Source: Deltaproteobacteria bacterium (GTDB lineage: Bacteria; Desulfobacterota; Desulfomonilia; UBA1062). Taken from it: 64,000 nucleotides of DNA. A program made the translations under genes and the position numbers. This document shows positions 35,834 through 44,369 of the stretch, piece after piece (position 1 is the first letter of the stretch; the number at the start of each line of letters is the position of its first letter). Below the pieces are notes generated by a model. That model saw only the letters and a program-made list of their open reading frames with translations. It ran no database searches and had not been told where the DNA came from. The stretch covers positions 1 through 64,000 of the forward strand of contig JAKPDW010000088.1 in assembly GCA_029552245.1 (NCBI GenBank), given 5' to 3'.

Positions 35834-36665
35834 GAGACCTCCCGCCTCGTCCTCGTCAGCCTCGCACGCCAGCTCCAGGCGAGACCCCGCACCTGTCCAT
35901 GCACACGTCTTGAAGCCCTCTGCCCGGCCGCACGTGCGGGCGAGACTGGCACTTCGGCCATTGATTGTAATACAGTATGGTCACCCTTGTCATGGGACAA
36001 CTGCATGACCCCAGAACAACCACGGGCGCATCGCCGGGCAGGCGGGGCGATGCCTTTTCTGCATGCAGGGTCCCACCGGGCCCGGCGTGCCTTGCGCGTC
36101 CAGGTCGCACGAGGCGTCGCGGGCACGATGCGACGCACCCGGGAAAGGCCGGCGGTGCGGGCCTGATGCGGTCCCACGAGGGATACCTCCGCGTCGGGGG
36201 GCGCCGCCCAAGGCAGGCGGAAGAAACCTGAAGGCCGTAACGAGTGGGAAGGCGGGCGGGCTGCCTCGCCCGGTCCTTCCCGGGAAGGGAATGGGAGGAA
36301 GACCGCGGCGGCTGCGGGAAAAGGGTGGAGCGGGTGAACACGAGCGGGACGGCACCCTGTCGCGGGATGGGGATCGAGGCGGACACCCAGGGGTGGGTCT
36401 CACACATGGTCGAGGCCGCGTGAGGGCCCGGACCGGCAACGACGAAACTCGCGGCACGGTCGAGGTGTGCACCGGGGGCGCAGGAGCTCTCCCCACAGGA
36501 TGCGCCTCAAGGGTTCACCCGCACGACGGGAAGGGATACCCGGCAAAGCAGGTGCACGGTGTGCCCGCGGGTAAGGGGCGCAATCCGAATCCGAAACGGA
36601 TGCACGCCCGAGCGGGGCTTGCTCTCGAGGCCCGGGCTGGAAGGAGAGGAGGGAAGGACTGCAAG
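35834..36665. other. Long divergent intergenic region, no gene recognised
   Basis: About 830 bp between the phosphodiesterase gene and the amidohydrolase gene. All open frames look like GC-rich noise. TATAG-like promoters are not obvious; minus-strand TTGTAA/TACAGT strings near 35965-35980 are the AT-richest part. CCTTCCCGGGAAGG at about 36271-36284 is a palindrome of unknown use. No RNA family recognised. Confidence 0.4.
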
Positions 36666-37583
36666 ATGGACGAGACGGCGATGAGAGGCATACCGAGATC
36701 CTTGAACGATGAAGAGGGCCCGTGCGTCCCCGAAGGGCTCCCCCCTGTCGTCGACGCGCACGTCCACGTCTTTCCGGACAAGCTCTTCGATACCGTCAGG
36801 GCATGGTTCGACGCCTTCGCGTGGGACATCAGGTACAGGATGCCCTCGCGCGACGTGGTGAGCTACCTCCTTGAAAGGGGCGTCGAGCACGTGGTCGCCC
36901 TCCAGTACGCTCACAAGGCCGGCATCTCCCGGCGCCTGAACGAGTACATGGCGGAGCTCTGCAGCGAGTTTCACCCCCGGGTGACCGGCCTCGCCACGGT
37001 GTTCCCGGGTGAGGACGGCTGCAAGGACATCCTGAGGGAGGCCTTCGCCATGGGTCTCAAGGGGGTGAAGCTGCACGCCCACGTGCAGTGCTTCGACGTC
37101 GACGGCAGGCCCTCCCGCGAGATCTACGAGGTATGCGCCTCGGAAAACAAGCCCCTCGTCGTGCACGCAAGCAGGGAACCGAAGAGCAACGCCTACCTGT
37201 GCGACCCCTACCAGCTCTGCAGCGCGACAAAGGTCGAGCGGGTCCTCAGGGACTTCCCGGGACTGAGGCTGTGCGTACCCCACCTCGGCGTGGACGAGTT
37301 CGAGGCGTACAGGCGCCTGCTCGAGAGGTTCGACAACATCTGGGTCGACACGGCCATGGTCATGGCAGGCTATTTCCCCGTCGAGCCGCCGTTCACGCTC
37401 TGCGAGCTCAGGCGCGACCGCGTCATGTACGGCTCGGACTTCCCCAACATACCGTACGCATGGGACAGGGAGCTCTCGCGGATCAGGCTCTCGGGCCTGC
37501 CTGGAGACTTCCTCGAACGGCTTCTCCATGCGAACGCCGGGGAGTTCTTCGGGATCAGTACAGGGCGAGCACCGCGTTCATGA
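36666..37583 (+). CDS. Amidohydrolase-superfamily (amidohydrolase 2/TIM-barrel) hydrolase
   Basis: A 305-residue metal-dependent hydrolase. Barrel metal ligands are readable: VVDAHVHVFPD (HxH on strand 1), KLHAHVQ, PLVVHASR, CVPHLG and MYGSDFPN (the Asp on strand 8). This ACMSD/amidohydrolase-2 type acts on carboxylates, lactones or amides, and the substrate is not evident. GGAAGGA about 9 bases before the ATG supports the start, which is followed by 25 unconserved residues. Its last 29 bp overlap the end of fliR on the other strand. Confidence 0.85.
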   Translation: MDETAMRGIPRSLNDEEGPCVPEGLPPVVDAHVHVFPDKLFDTVRAWFDAFAWDIRYRMPSRDVVSYLLERGVEHVVALQYAHKAGISRRLNEYMAELCSEFHPRVTGLATVFPGEDGCKDILREAFAMGLKGVKLHAHVQCFDVDGRPSREIYEVCASENKPLVVHASREPKSNAYLCDPYQLCSATKVERVLRDFPGLRLCVPHLGVDEFEAYRRLLERFDNIWVDTAMVMAGYFPVEPPFTLCELRRDRVMYGSDFPNIPYAWDRELSRIRLSGLPGDFLERLLHANAGEFFGISTGRAPRS

Positions 37584-38337
37584 ATGCCTGCGCCTTCTGG
37601 AGGGACGCCTCCATGAGGCCGGGCAGCATCATCACGACGACCGCGAGGAAGACGAGACCCACGGCGATGGTTATGGGAAAGGCCATGAGGAACACGTTCA
37701 TCTGGGGCACCGCCCGCGCAAGTACCGCGAACGCGACGTTTACGAGCAGGAGCACGCCGACCACGGGGGAAGCCGCCTTGACACCGAGCACGAACATCTC
37801 CGAGGCATAGGCGAGCGTCGAGGTGAAGAACCCTTCCCTTGCCAAGACGCCGCTTGCGGGGACTATCGCGAACGACTCGAAGAGCCCCTTGATGAGCTGG
37901 TGGTGGCCCCCGAGCGCGAAGAACAGGAGGAATGCGGTCACGTACAGGAGGTTCGAGGTTATGGGCGCCGTGACCCCTGTCATGGGGTCGACCACGTTCG
38001 CGATGGAAAAGCCCATCTGGAACCCCATGAGCTCGCCCGCGATCTGGACGCCCGCAAAGATCACGTTGACTGCGAGCCCGAGGGCGATACCGACGAGGAG
38101 CTGCTGGATCACCATCACGAGCAGGGTGAGCGCGTCGAGTTCGTCGATGCCCACCGGGACCCTCGGCACGACGGGCATGAGCACCATGCTGAGAAAGAGC
38201 GCGAGCACCGCGGTGACACGGCGGGGTATGACCTCGGCGCTGAAGAACGGCACCACGGCGAAGACCATCCCCACCCTCACGATCACCATGAAGAGGGTCA
38301 GAAAGTCGCCCCAGGCGAGTCTCAACAGGTCGCTCAT
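37555..38337 (-). CDS. fliR: Flagellar export apparatus protein FliR
   Basis: A 260-residue membrane protein of the flagellar type III export gate. It has five or six helices (TLFMVIVRVGMVFAVVPFF, AVLALFLSMVLMPVVP, LLVMVIQQLLVGIALGLAV) and the family block FAGVQIAGELMGFQMGFSIANVVDP. The start ATG overlaps the fliQ stop as ATGA. It is the last gene of the operon. flhB, which usually follows or is fused, is not present here; the next gene converges on it. Confidence 0.95.
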   Translation of the reverse strand: MSDLLRLAWGDFLTLFMVIVRVGMVFAVVPFFSAEVIPRRVTAVLALFLSMVLMPVVPRVPVGIDELDALTLLVMVIQQLLVGIALGLAVNVIFAGVQIAGELMGFQMGFSIANVVDPMTGVTAPITSNLLYVTAFLLFFALGGHHQLIKGLFESFAIVPASGVLAREGFFTSTLAYASEMFVLGVKAASPVVGVLLLVNVAFAVLARAVPQMNVFLMAFPITIAVGLVFLAVVVMMLPGLMEASLQKAQAFMNAVLALY

Positions 38338-38603
38338 CTCACGAGGGTCGGTATGCTGGCGAACAGGTTGGTGGTGTAGGTCACCAGCTTCTCGATGATC
38401 CAGGGCAGGGCCGCGAGCAGGGCGAGAAAGACCGCGACGATCTTGGGCACGAAGGTGAGCGTCATCTCCTGGATCTGGGTCACGGCCGAGAACACGCTTA
38501 TGCAGAGCCCGACCACCAGGCCCAAAAGGAGCATGGGCGCGGCCACGATGAGGGTGATCTTGATGGCCTCGGCCATCATGGTCGTGACAGTCTCCGGCGT
38601 CAT
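38334..38603 (-). CDS. fliQ: Flagellar export apparatus protein FliQ
   Basis: An 89-residue, two-helix protein of the export gate. It begins [21 protein letters not shown] and contains [27 protein letters not shown], the classic FliQ signature. The start ATG overlaps the fliP stop (ATGA) and the stop overlaps the fliR start, so all three are translationally coupled. The longer in-frame reading upstream only lies within fliP. Confidence 0.95.
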   Translation of the reverse strand: MTPETVTTMMAEAIKITLIVAAPMLLLGLVVGLCISVFSAVTQIQEMTLTFVPKIVAVFLALLAALPWIIEKLVTYTTNLFASIPTLVR

Positions 38604-39355
38604 CCCGCAAACCCCCTGACGATAGATCCGACGAGCAGGTTCCACCCGTCGACGAGCACGAAGAGCATGACCTTGAAGGGAAGCGATATCATGACCGGCG
38701 GCAGCATCATCATGCCCATGGACAGCAAGATCGACGAGACCACCATGTCGATGATGAGAAACGGTATGAAGAGGATGAACCCGATCTGGAAGGCCGTCCT
38801 GAGCTCGCTGATCATGAACGCGGGGATGAGCGCCCTCGTGGGCACGTCGTCCCTGCTCTTGGGCCTGGCGGTCTTCGACAGGCCGATGAAGAGCTCGAGG
38901 TCGGCCTTGCGCGTCTGCTTGAACATGAACTCCCTGAGCGGGCCCTCGGCGTTCTTCAAGGCCTGGCCGAAGGTGATGGTGCCGTCCCTGTAGGGCTTGA
39001 GCGCGAGCTCGTTGACGCTGTCGAGGGTCGGGGACATGATGAAGAACGTCAAAAAAATGGCGAGGGCCGAAAGGACCTGCATGGGTGGCATCTGCTGGGT
39101 TCCCAGGGCCTGTCTCAGAAACCCGAACACCACCACGATCCTGGTGAACGCGGTGACCATCATCACGATGGAGGGTGCGAGCGCGAGGATGGTCAGGATG
39201 AACAGTATCTGGAGGGCCCCGACCACGTCTTCCGGCCTTCCCGCCTCCTTCACCCCGAGGGTGACGCTCGGGATCGTCACCCCCTCTGCCGCATGGAGCA
39301 GGGCCGGCGCGATCACGAGGGCGGACATGAGCACCAGGGCGTGTGTCTTTCTCAC
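38600..39355 (-). CDS. fliP: Flagellar export apparatus protein FliP
   Basis: A 251-residue membrane protein with a cleavable signal sequence ([17 protein letters not shown]). Conserved blocks are [82 protein letters not shown] and [14 protein letters not shown]. With FliQ and FliR it forms the helical core of the export gate. The GTG at 39355 overlaps the fliO stop (GTGA), with GGAGGGGGG upstream. Confidence 0.96.
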   Translation of the reverse strand: MRKTHALVLMSALVIAPALLHAAEGVTIPSVTLGVKEAGRPEDVVGALQILFILTILALAPSIVMMVTAFTRIVVVFGFLRQALGTQQMPPMQVLSALAIFLTFFIMSPTLDSVNELALKPYRDGTITFGQALKNAEGPLREFMFKQTRKADLELFIGLSKTARPKSRDDVPTRALIPAFMISELRTAFQIGFILFIPFLIIDMVVSSILLSMGMMMLPPVMISLPFKVMLFVLVDGWNLLVGSIVRGFAG

Positions 39356-39735
39356 GGGTTCCCCCCCTCCACCTCGCGGCCCTGCGACCGGGCGAGGGCG
39401 CTTTCGAAGTCCGAGGCCTCCATCTCCTTGAGGAGGTTGACCGAGTTCTGGGTCACGCCCAAGAGGAGTATCGCCCCCCCCAGCCTGACCAGCGCCAGGC
39501 TCGCCCTCTGGCCCAGCGCCACGTGACCGAGCACCCTGACGCCCAGGCCCCTCTCGGCGCGGATGACCGGCCCGAACCTCCTCGCGGCCCACGCGAGCGC
39601 GAACATGAGCCCGACCACGAACACGAGCGCAAGCGTCGCCCTGAGGGCATCGCCGGCGCCCACGCCGGTTGCGGCCTGCAGGGGGGAGGCCCACGAGAGC
39701 GTCAGGGCTGCAAGCGCTGCAGGATGGGTTTTCAC
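39352..39735 (-). CDS. fliO: Flagellar biosynthesis protein FliO
   Basis: A 127-residue single-pass protein that helps assemble the FliP ring. It has a signal-like start ([18 protein letters not shown]), a membrane helix ([21 protein letters not shown]) and the cytoplasmic FliO domain ([28 protein letters not shown]). GTG at 39735 overlaps the fliN stop (GTGA). Its length and position between fliN and fliP fit. Confidence 0.9.
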   Translation of the reverse strand: MKTHPAALAALTLSWASPLQAATGVGAGDALRATLALVFVVGLMFALAWAARRFGPVIRAERGLGVRVLGHVALGQRASLALVRLGGAILLLGVTQNSVNLLKEMEASDFESALARSQGREVEGGNP

Positions 39736-40217
39736 GAGAGCCTCTTCACACGTTCGAGCGGGCTCACGATGTCCGTGATCCTTATCCCGAACTTCTCGCT
39801 CACCACGACGACCTCGCCCCTGGCGATGAGCTTGCCGTTGATCAGGATGTCCAGCGGCTCCCCCGCCAGCCTGTTGAGCTCTATGACAGAGCCCTGCCCC
39901 ACCTGGAGGAGATCGTTGATGAGCATCCTCGTCCTCCCCATCTCGACCGTCACCTCGAGGGGGATGTCGAGGATGAAGTCGAGATCCTTGGCCTGCCCGG
40001 ATGAGGGCCTGGGCTCGTCCAGCTCCGCGAAGGACGCCTTTCTCGCCCCCCTGTCCGGGGACCCTTCCTCGGCCATGGGCTTCCCGCTCTCGAGGCTCTG
40101 GGCCCACTCCTCGGCGAGCTTTTCCTGGTCCACTGCGCCGCTCGACCCCTCTCCCCCCAGGAGTTTGTCGATATCGTCCTGGCTGAGCGTCTCGCCGGTC
40201 TTTTCTTCCTCTGCCAT
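39732..40217 (-). CDS. fliN: Flagellar motor switch protein FliN
   Basis: A 161-residue C-ring protein. The C-terminal SpoA domain is typical: [57 protein letters not shown] and FGIRITDIV. The N-terminus starts with [12 protein letters not shown], which resembles the CheY-binding EIDALL motif of FliM. The remaining linker is acidic and low in complexity. It lies 10 bp after fliM and is coupled to fliO. It forms the base of the C-ring and docks the export ATPase. Confidence 0.95.
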   Translation of the reverse strand: MAEEEKTGETLSQDDIDKLLGGEGSSGAVDQEKLAEEWAQSLESGKPMAEEGSPDRGARKASFAELDEPRPSSGQAKDLDFILDIPLEVTVEMGRTRMLINDLLQVGQGSVIELNRLAGEPLDILINGKLIARGEVVVVSEKFGIRITDIVSPLERVKRLS

Positions 40218-40227
40218 GGTTTCCTCC

Positions 40228-41217
40228 TTAGTAGAGCTTCGCGTCTATGGCGCCGAGAATATCGATCGCGAGGGTGTCCTTTATCTTTCCCGGCCTCGCG
40301 TAGAACTTCGGCAGTCTCTGCACGCTGACGACGAGCGGTTCGGTCACGTCCTTGTCCAGCACGATCACGTTGCCCGGCCTGAGGGAAGCGAGCTCGCGGG
40401 GCGCGATCCTCGAACGGCCGAGTTCCACTTCTATGTCCACGTAGACACCCATGAGCTCGTTCTTGAGCCTGTTCACCCACGCGGAGTCAACAGACGCCTT
40501 CTCCTCGGAGTGGAAGGTCGCATACAGCCTGTCCCGGATGGGCTCTATGAGCATGTACGGCATGCACACCATGATGTTCCCGGTCATCTCGTCCAGCTCA
40601 ACCTCGAACTGGACCACCACGATCACGTCCTCGTTGGGTATGATGCCCGCGAACTGCGGGTTCATCTCGGACCTCACGTAATGGAACTCGAGCTCGTAGA
40701 CGGGCTGCCACGCGTTCATGAGGTCCCTGATGCCCGACTGCACCACGTTGTGGAGCATGCGCTGCTCGATGGCCGTGAACTCCCTGCCCTCGATCTTCAT
40801 GGCGCCCGAGCCCTTGCCCCCGAAGAAACTGTCTATCAGGGCGAACACGAGCTTGGTCTCCACGATCACCAGCGCGTTCCCCCTGAGCGGGTCCACCCTC
40901 ACGATGTGGATGCTCGAGGGGACCGGGAGCGACCTCATGAAGTTGCCGAACTTGATGGTGTCCATGGAGACCGGGGTGATGTCCACCATCTTCCTGAGCA
41001 TGCTCGACAGGGTGTTCCTGAAGAAGCGCGCGAAGCGGTCGTGGATCGCGTCCAGCGACGGCATCCTCCCGCGGACCACCTTGTCCTGGGCGGCGAAGTC
41101 GTACCTCTGGTATTCCCCCTCGTCCTCGGCCCGCACGTCCGTCTCGGTGGGGATGTCCCCGCCGATCACGCCTTTCAAGAGGGCATCAACTTCTTCCTGG
41201 GTCAGGATCTGTCCCAT
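40228..41217 (-). CDS. fliM: Flagellar motor switch protein FliM
   Basis: A 329-residue C-ring protein. The CheY-binding segment is [12 protein letters not shown] at residues 5-16. The middle domain follows ([28 protein letters not shown], the GGKGSGAM loop matching the GGxG motif, FTAIEQRML), then the C-terminal SpoA domain ([24 protein letters not shown]). All parts are complete. It lies between fliL and fliN with 9-10 bp gaps. Confidence 0.96.
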   Translation of the reverse strand: MGQILTQEEVDALLKGVIGGDIPTETDVRAEDEGEYQRYDFAAQDKVVRGRMPSLDAIHDRFARFFRNTLSSMLRKMVDITPVSMDTIKFGNFMRSLPVPSSIHIVRVDPLRGNALVIVETKLVFALIDSFFGGKGSGAMKIEGREFTAIEQRMLHNVVQSGIRDLMNAWQPVYELEFHYVRSEMNPQFAGIIPNEDVIVVVQFEVELDEMTGNIMVCMPYMLIEPIRDRLYATFHSEEKASVDSAWVNRLKNELMGVYVDIEVELGRSRIAPRELASLRPGNVIVLDKDVTEPLVVSVQRLPKFYARPGKIKDTLAIDILGAIDAKLY

Positions 41218-41226
41218 GTGGACTCC

Positions 41227-41787
41227 TCACTGCACGACGAATTCCGTGAAGAAGACGTTGGTCACCTGCCCCGAGCTCAGGTAACGGTTGACCGCGCTCG
41301 CGATCTCGCGCTTGAGCATGCGCTTGCCCGCGACGGTGGACACGTCGTCGAATGTCTTGTTGGAGAGGATCATCAGGATCTCGTCGCGGATCTGCGGCAG
41401 CTTTGCGTTGATCTCGCTGTCGGCAGACGGGTTGTCGGTCTCGAGCTGCATGACCGCCTTGAGGTAGCGCTGTCCCTGGGCGTCCGCCAGGTTCACGATG
41501 AAGGGGTCGAGCGGCTTGACAGAGCCTGAGCCGCCGCCTTCACCGCCGGGGCCCCCGCCATGGGCATCCCCTGCCTCCCCCTTCTTCTGGACCTGTTCCT
41601 GCTTGACCTCCGCCGACGCGTGGTCGCCCTCGCCTTTCTTCTTGGAAGCGAAGAACATGAAGTAAGCCCCGACCGCCCCGCCCGCGACGAGGATCACGCA
41701 CAGCGCAATGACGACGACGAGCACCGGGAACTTCTTCTTGGGGCTTTCCTGCGTCACTTTCTTCTGGTCCTTTTCCTCTTCAGCCAT
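41227..41787 (-). CDS. fliL: Flagellar basal-body-associated protein FliL
   Basis: A 186-residue inner-membrane protein that supports stator function. A Lys-rich cytoplasmic start is followed by one helix (FPVLVVVIALCVILVAGGAVGAYFMFF), a Gly/Lys-rich linker, and the periplasmic domain with FIVNLADAQGQRYLKAVMQLE, INAKLPQIRDEILMILSNKTFDDV and NRYLSSGQVTNVFFTEFVVQ, the classic FliL ending. The ATG at 41787 has GGAGG 5 bases upstream and is preferred to the ATG at 41799. Confidence 0.93.
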   Translation of the reverse strand: MAEEEKDQKKVTQESPKKKFPVLVVVIALCVILVAGGAVGAYFMFFASKKKGEGDHASAEVKQEQVQKKGEAGDAHGGGPGGEGGGSGSVKPLDPFIVNLADAQGQRYLKAVMQLETDNPSADSEINAKLPQIRDEILMILSNKTFDDVSTVAGKRMLKREIASAVNRYLSSGQVTNVFFTEFVVQ

Positions 41788-41812
41788 GGAATCCTCCATC
41801 GTCTTTCAGGTG

Positions 41813-42526
41813 TTACAAGGTGTTTCTCAGAAGGACGATCTCCACCCTCCTGTTTTTCCGCCTGCCGCTTGGGGTTTCATTCGTGGCCACGGGCTTCGTC
41901 ATGCCGTATCCAGCCACGCAGAACCTCGACGCCTTGAGGCCCGCCTCCATCACCAAGAAATCGGCCACGCGCGACGCCCTCTCGAGCGAGAGGTACCGGT
42001 TGTCCATCTCGCCGCCGACAGCGTCCGTGTGACCCTCGACGGAGATCGTCCCGCTCGTCTCCTTCAGCACGGACGCGACCGCCATGAGCACCGGGCGGGC
42101 GTCCTCTGAGATCGTCGAGGCCCCCTCGGGGAAGAGGACGTCGCCCTTGATCCGCACGGCAAGCCCTCTCCGGTCCTCCACCACCTCCACAAGGTCCTTG
42201 CCTTTGCCGGCAAGCCCCGCGGCCTGTTCCCTCAGGGCCCTGTCGACCCCATCGGAAAGCGCCTGCAGGGAGGTCTCCACCACGCGCTCCCTCTGCACCT
42301 CATCCTTATGGACACGAAGCTCCTGGGAGTCTGGAAACTCGAGGACGCCTGCGGCCCACCTGAAATACCCGAAGGTTTCTTTGAGGGCCTTGCTGTCCAG
42401 GGAGCTCATGGCGATGATCATGACGAAGAAGGTGAGCAGGAGCGTGACCATGTCCGAGAACGTGGTCATCCACCCCAAGCAGTCGGGCCGCCTCACCTTC
42501 ACGATCTTCGTACCCGTCGTGTTCAT
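41813..42526 (-). CDS. motB: Flagellar stator protein MotB
   Basis: A 237-residue stator subunit. The single helix carries the proton-binding Asp25 in GWMTTFSDMVTLLLTFFV. The linker includes a plug-like stretch and the C-terminal OmpA-like domain binds peptidoglycan (SVEGHTDAVGGEMDNRYLSLERASRVADFL, CVAGYGMTKPVATNETPSGRRKNRRVEIVL). Its ATG overlaps the stop of the MotB-like gene upstream (ATGA). It is the functional proton-channel MotB of the pair. Confidence 0.95.
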   Translation of the reverse strand: MNTTGTKIVKVRRPDCLGWMTTFSDMVTLLLTFFVMIIAMSSLDSKALKETFGYFRWAAGVLEFPDSQELRVHKDEVQRERVVETSLQALSDGVDRALREQAAGLAGKGKDLVEVVEDRRGLAVRIKGDVLFPEGASTISEDARPVLMAVASVLKETSGTISVEGHTDAVGGEMDNRYLSLERASRVADFLVMEAGLKASRFCVAGYGMTKPVATNETPSGRRKNRRVEIVLLRNTL

Positions 42527-43317
42527 CGCCTATCTTCCAGGTCTATCCTGTAACCCCTGTAGAAGAAGGATCTGGGCCTTCGTTCGGGAGCCTCCCCTTT
42601 CTTCTCCTCCATCGCCACATCCCCCGGGAGCTCCCCGACCATGACGATCTCCACCCTGCTGTTGGTCCTCCTCCCCTCTTCCGTCTCGTTGTCGGCCACG
42701 GGTCTCGTCGATCCCATGCCGTAGGCTGTCATCCGCTCGGGCCTCACGCCCTTCTCGCGGAAATAGGAGAGGACGGAGAGGGCCCTCGCCCCCGAGAGAC
42801 CCCAGTTCGACCCGTACGGCGGCCTGTCGACGGGGATGGAATCCGTGTGGCCCACGACGAGGATCTCGTTGTCCATCCGCTTCAGAAGATTCGCCACCGC
42901 GCCGAGGACCTCGAGGCTGCCCGGCGATATCCTGTCGGTGCCGTCCTCGAACAGGATGGCTGCAGGGAGGGTCACGGTCACCCCGAGCCTGCCCCTGGTC
43001 ACCTTTATGTCACGGTACCTGCCGGTGGCCTGGATGGCGTCCTCGATGATCTCGATGCTCACCGGTCGTTCGTCCATGGGGGGTGAAAGGGGGCTCAACG
43101 ACCTCACGTCCTTGGAGGAGAACGGGCTCCTCCCGCCGGGCATGACGCCGAAACTCCCCAGGATCGACCCTATGGCGAGCCTCTGTCTCCTGCTGTCCTG
43201 GACGCTCATTGAGGCGAGAACCACGAAGAAGGTGAGCATGATGAGGATGAGGGAGCAGTAGAGGAACATGCCCGAGTTCACCGGAGGGTCCTCGTAGACG
43301 ATCTTCCTGCGGGCCAT
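42523..43317 (-). CDS. MotB paralogue lacking the proton-binding Asp
   Basis: A 264-residue MotB/OmpA protein between motA and the canonical motB. The membrane segment reads NSGMFLYCSLILIMLTFFVVL. Aligned on LTFFV, Ser22 stands where MotB has Asp25, and the conserved Trp is also missing, so it probably cannot carry protons. The OmpA-like domain is intact (VVGHTDSIPVDRPPYGSNWGLSGARALSVL, AYGMGSTRPVADNETEEGRRTNSRVEIVM). A basic 45-residue tail follows. It starts 3 bp after motA. It may form mixed stators with MotB or anchor them to the wall. Confidence 0.92.
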   Translation of the reverse strand: MARRKIVYEDPPVNSGMFLYCSLILIMLTFFVVLASMSVQDSRRQRLAIGSILGSFGVMPGGRSPFSSKDVRSLSPLSPPMDERPVSIEIIEDAIQATGRYRDIKVTRGRLGVTVTLPAAILFEDGTDRISPGSLEVLGAVANLLKRMDNEILVVGHTDSIPVDRPPYGSNWGLSGARALSVLSYFREKGVRPERMTAYGMGSTRPVADNETEEGRRTNSRVEIVMVGELPGDVAMEEKKGEAPERRPRSFFYRGYRIDLEDRR

Positions 43318-43320
43318 GGA

Positions 43321-44100
43321 TCAGTCCTCCCTGGACCGTGCGACGACCTGCTCGCGCATGGACGGCGAGAGGAACGAGTGGAGCTTGCGCTCGACGATCC
43401 TCGGGTTGTCGCCCGCCGAGATGGCCATGATGCCCTCGAGGATCATCCCCTTCTCGAGGACCTCTTCCCTGGACCGCATGGTGAGCTTGCCCGCCATGGG
43501 CAACGCCACCAGGTTCGCCATGATGGCCCCGTAGAACGTCGTGATGATGGCCACCGCCATCGCGGGCCCGATGGTGGAGGGATCGGACATCGACTGGAGC
43601 ATCTGCACGAGGCCGATCAAGGTCCCCACCATGCCCATGGCGGGGGCGAATGTCCCCATGGAGTTCAGGATGTCGGCACCCCTGGTGTGCCTGTGCTCGA
43701 TATGCTCGATCTCGGTCTCGAGGATCTCCCTGATCGACTGGGGCTCGAGCCCGTCTATGACGAGTTCGAGGCCGTGCCTGAAGAACGGGTCCCTCAGCTC
43801 TTCCGCCGCGCTCTCGAGCGCCAGGATCCCCTCCCTGCGCGCCTTCGTCGCGAAGTCTACGAAGGTCGGGATCAGGCTGCGGACGTCCCGCCTGGGCGCC
43901 ATGAAGACGTTTCGCACCACGCCGAAGAGGCCGAGCACGTCCTTGAGGGGGTAATTGATGAAGATGATCCCGAACGTGCCCCCCACCGTGATGAGCAGGC
44001 TCGGTACGTTGACGAACAGGGTGAGCGGGCCTCCTGCCGATATCCCCACGATGACGAGCCCGAAAGCCCCCAGTACGCCTATGACTGTTGCAAGATCCAT
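43321..44100 (-). CDS. motA: Flagellar stator protein MotA
   Basis: A 259-residue four-helix stator protein of the PomA-like short type. Features are the start MDLATVIGVLGAFGLVIVGISAGG, NVPSLLITVGGTFG, the cytoplasmic ARREGILALESAAEELRDPF, and the paired helices GTFAPAMGMVGTLIGLVQML and AVAIITTFYGAIMANLVALPMAGKL, where the Pro and Thr residues line the channel. GGGGAGG precedes the ATG. Two MotB-like genes follow. Upstream lie 270 bp without a normal gene, except for a 27-codon frame (44079-44162). Confidence 0.95.
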   Translation of the reverse strand: MDLATVIGVLGAFGLVIVGISAGGPLTLFVNVPSLLITVGGTFGIIFINYPLKDVLGLFGVVRNVFMAPRRDVRSLIPTFVDFATKARREGILALESAAEELRDPFFRHGLELVIDGLEPQSIREILETEIEHIEHRHTRGADILNSMGTFAPAMGMVGTLIGLVQMLQSMSDPSTIGPAMAVAIITTFYGAIMANLVALPMAGKLTMRSREEVLEKGMILEGIMAISAGDNPRIVERKLHSFLSPSMREQVVARSRED

Positions 44101-44369
44101 GGACCTCCCCTTGCCTTCTCGATCGTCCTCTCTGGGCTCGATGAAAGCAAGGGGTATGCCATGAGCCTCCCTTCTTTTATCTCATTGAAATGCCGTATCT
44201 TTTCGATGATCAGGATGGGCAAGGAGCCGGGCCCGGCCAGTCACTATTTTGACGCATCTGGCCTGCCGGCCCTGCACGTTACGCTGTATCCGGGCGGCCC
44301 GGATCCCTGCCTCAAGGTTCGGAGGCGGGAGGACCCGGGCCGCCTGTCAGCACGTGGCGTCAGGGGTCA

